Origin: an uncultured Planctomycetaceae bacterium
GTDB lineage: Bacteria > Planctomycetota > Planctomycetia > Planctomycetales > Planctomycetaceae
Assembly (NCBI GenBank): GCA_903898975.1
Contig: CAIUHT010000023.1
Coordinates: forward strand, 1 to 5,722
Direction: 5' to 3'
Length of the DNA: 5,722 nucleotides
Translations under genes and position numbers: made by a program
Shown: in pieces, positions 5,515 to 5,722 of the stretch
How the letters are laid out: each line of letters starts with the position of its first letter
How positions within the stretch are numbered: position 1 is the first letter of the stretch
The notes under the pieces: generated by a model
Told to the model about the DNA's origin: nothing
What the model saw: only the letters and a program-made list of their open reading frames with translations
Databases searched by the model: none

Positions 5515-5722
5515 GGTTGCTGGAGCGAGTCAGTGCACCGGTGCCGCATCAACGGCCGCGGCCCCATCGGCCCCGAGACTGCCAGCCGAATGGGTGCATA
5601 GGGGCGGTCTCTCCTCGACGTGACCCAGTAACTCTGCGCCATGCTCAATTGCGCCCGTATCCATTCGGCACAGTCATGACTGCATCAGTCACCGGGCCGC
5701 CGGATGCGGTGTAACGGCGCTG
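5515..5722. other. Region downstream of DUF1501, no supported gene
   Basis: The last 208 nt contain no coding sequence I can support; short frames on both strands have no recognisable content. There is no stem followed by a T-run, so no intrinsic terminator is called. Perfect palindromes occur at 5535-5544 (GCACCGGTGC), 5554-5563 (GGCCGCGGCC) and 5671-5682. The first two are GC-only or nearly so and little weight is placed on them. Confidence 0.5.
5671..5682. repeat. 12-bp perfect palindrome
   Basis: CAGTCATGACTG reads the same on both strands. A further copy of its half-site, CAGTCA, follows at 5686-5691 after a 3-nt gap. The arrangement resembles a regulator binding site for a gene beyond the right edge, but no such gene is visible and the function is inferred. 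Confidence 0.45.

Noticed and set aside
5554..5563. GGCCGCGGCC palindrome as an operator
   Set aside because: It is made only of G and C in GC-rich DNA, where such palindromes are common by chance.

Overview
The window is GC-rich chromosomal DNA, most likely from a member of the Planctomycetota. The strongest clue is the last gene, a DUF1501 (PF07394) protein with the N-terminus typical of planctomycetes (MLRILG, a short spacer, then a twin-arginine RRRDVLR export signal). Long gene-poor spacers and weak or absent Shine-Dalgarno sequences fit that assignment. No rRNA, tRNA, CRISPR array or intact mobile element was seen.

Layout. Two genes lie on the minus strand: an aldo/keto reductase (596-1585) followed by an enolase-superfamily (mandelate racemase/muconate lactonizing type) enzyme that runs off the left edge (454 down to 1). 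The second gene was found by reading the reverse strand directly. Their 141-nt spacer is extremely G-rich on the plus strand, so the transcript there is C-rich and G-poor. Next comes an 879-nt spacer (1586-2464) with no gene I can support, containing a short 18-bp tandem repeat and several modest inverted repeats. Two genes then run on the plus strand: a 413-aa protein made of three consecutive RidA (YjgF/YER057c/UK114) domains (2465-3706) and, after a 380-nt spacer with a plausible sigma70-type promoter, the Tat-exported DUF1501 protein (4087-5514). The last 208 nt hold no gene but include perfect palindromes, one of 12 bp.

How the genes may work together. The reductase/enolase pair has the composition of a sugar or sugar-acid catabolic operon (NAD(P)-dependent redox step plus acid-sugar dehydration), but no substrate can be read from the sequence. 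The RidA-type protein is divergent from that pair and far from it, so a shared pathway is only a possibility. The DUF1501 protein appears to have its own promoter and is probably an independent exported protein of unknown function.

The most interesting item is the triple RidA protein. RidA proteins normally form homotrimers with active sites between subunits; here three domains are fused in one chain, suggesting a covalent pseudo-trimer. By my eye alignment none of the three domains has the arginine required for canonical imine deaminase activity, while all three keep an arginine three positions further on.
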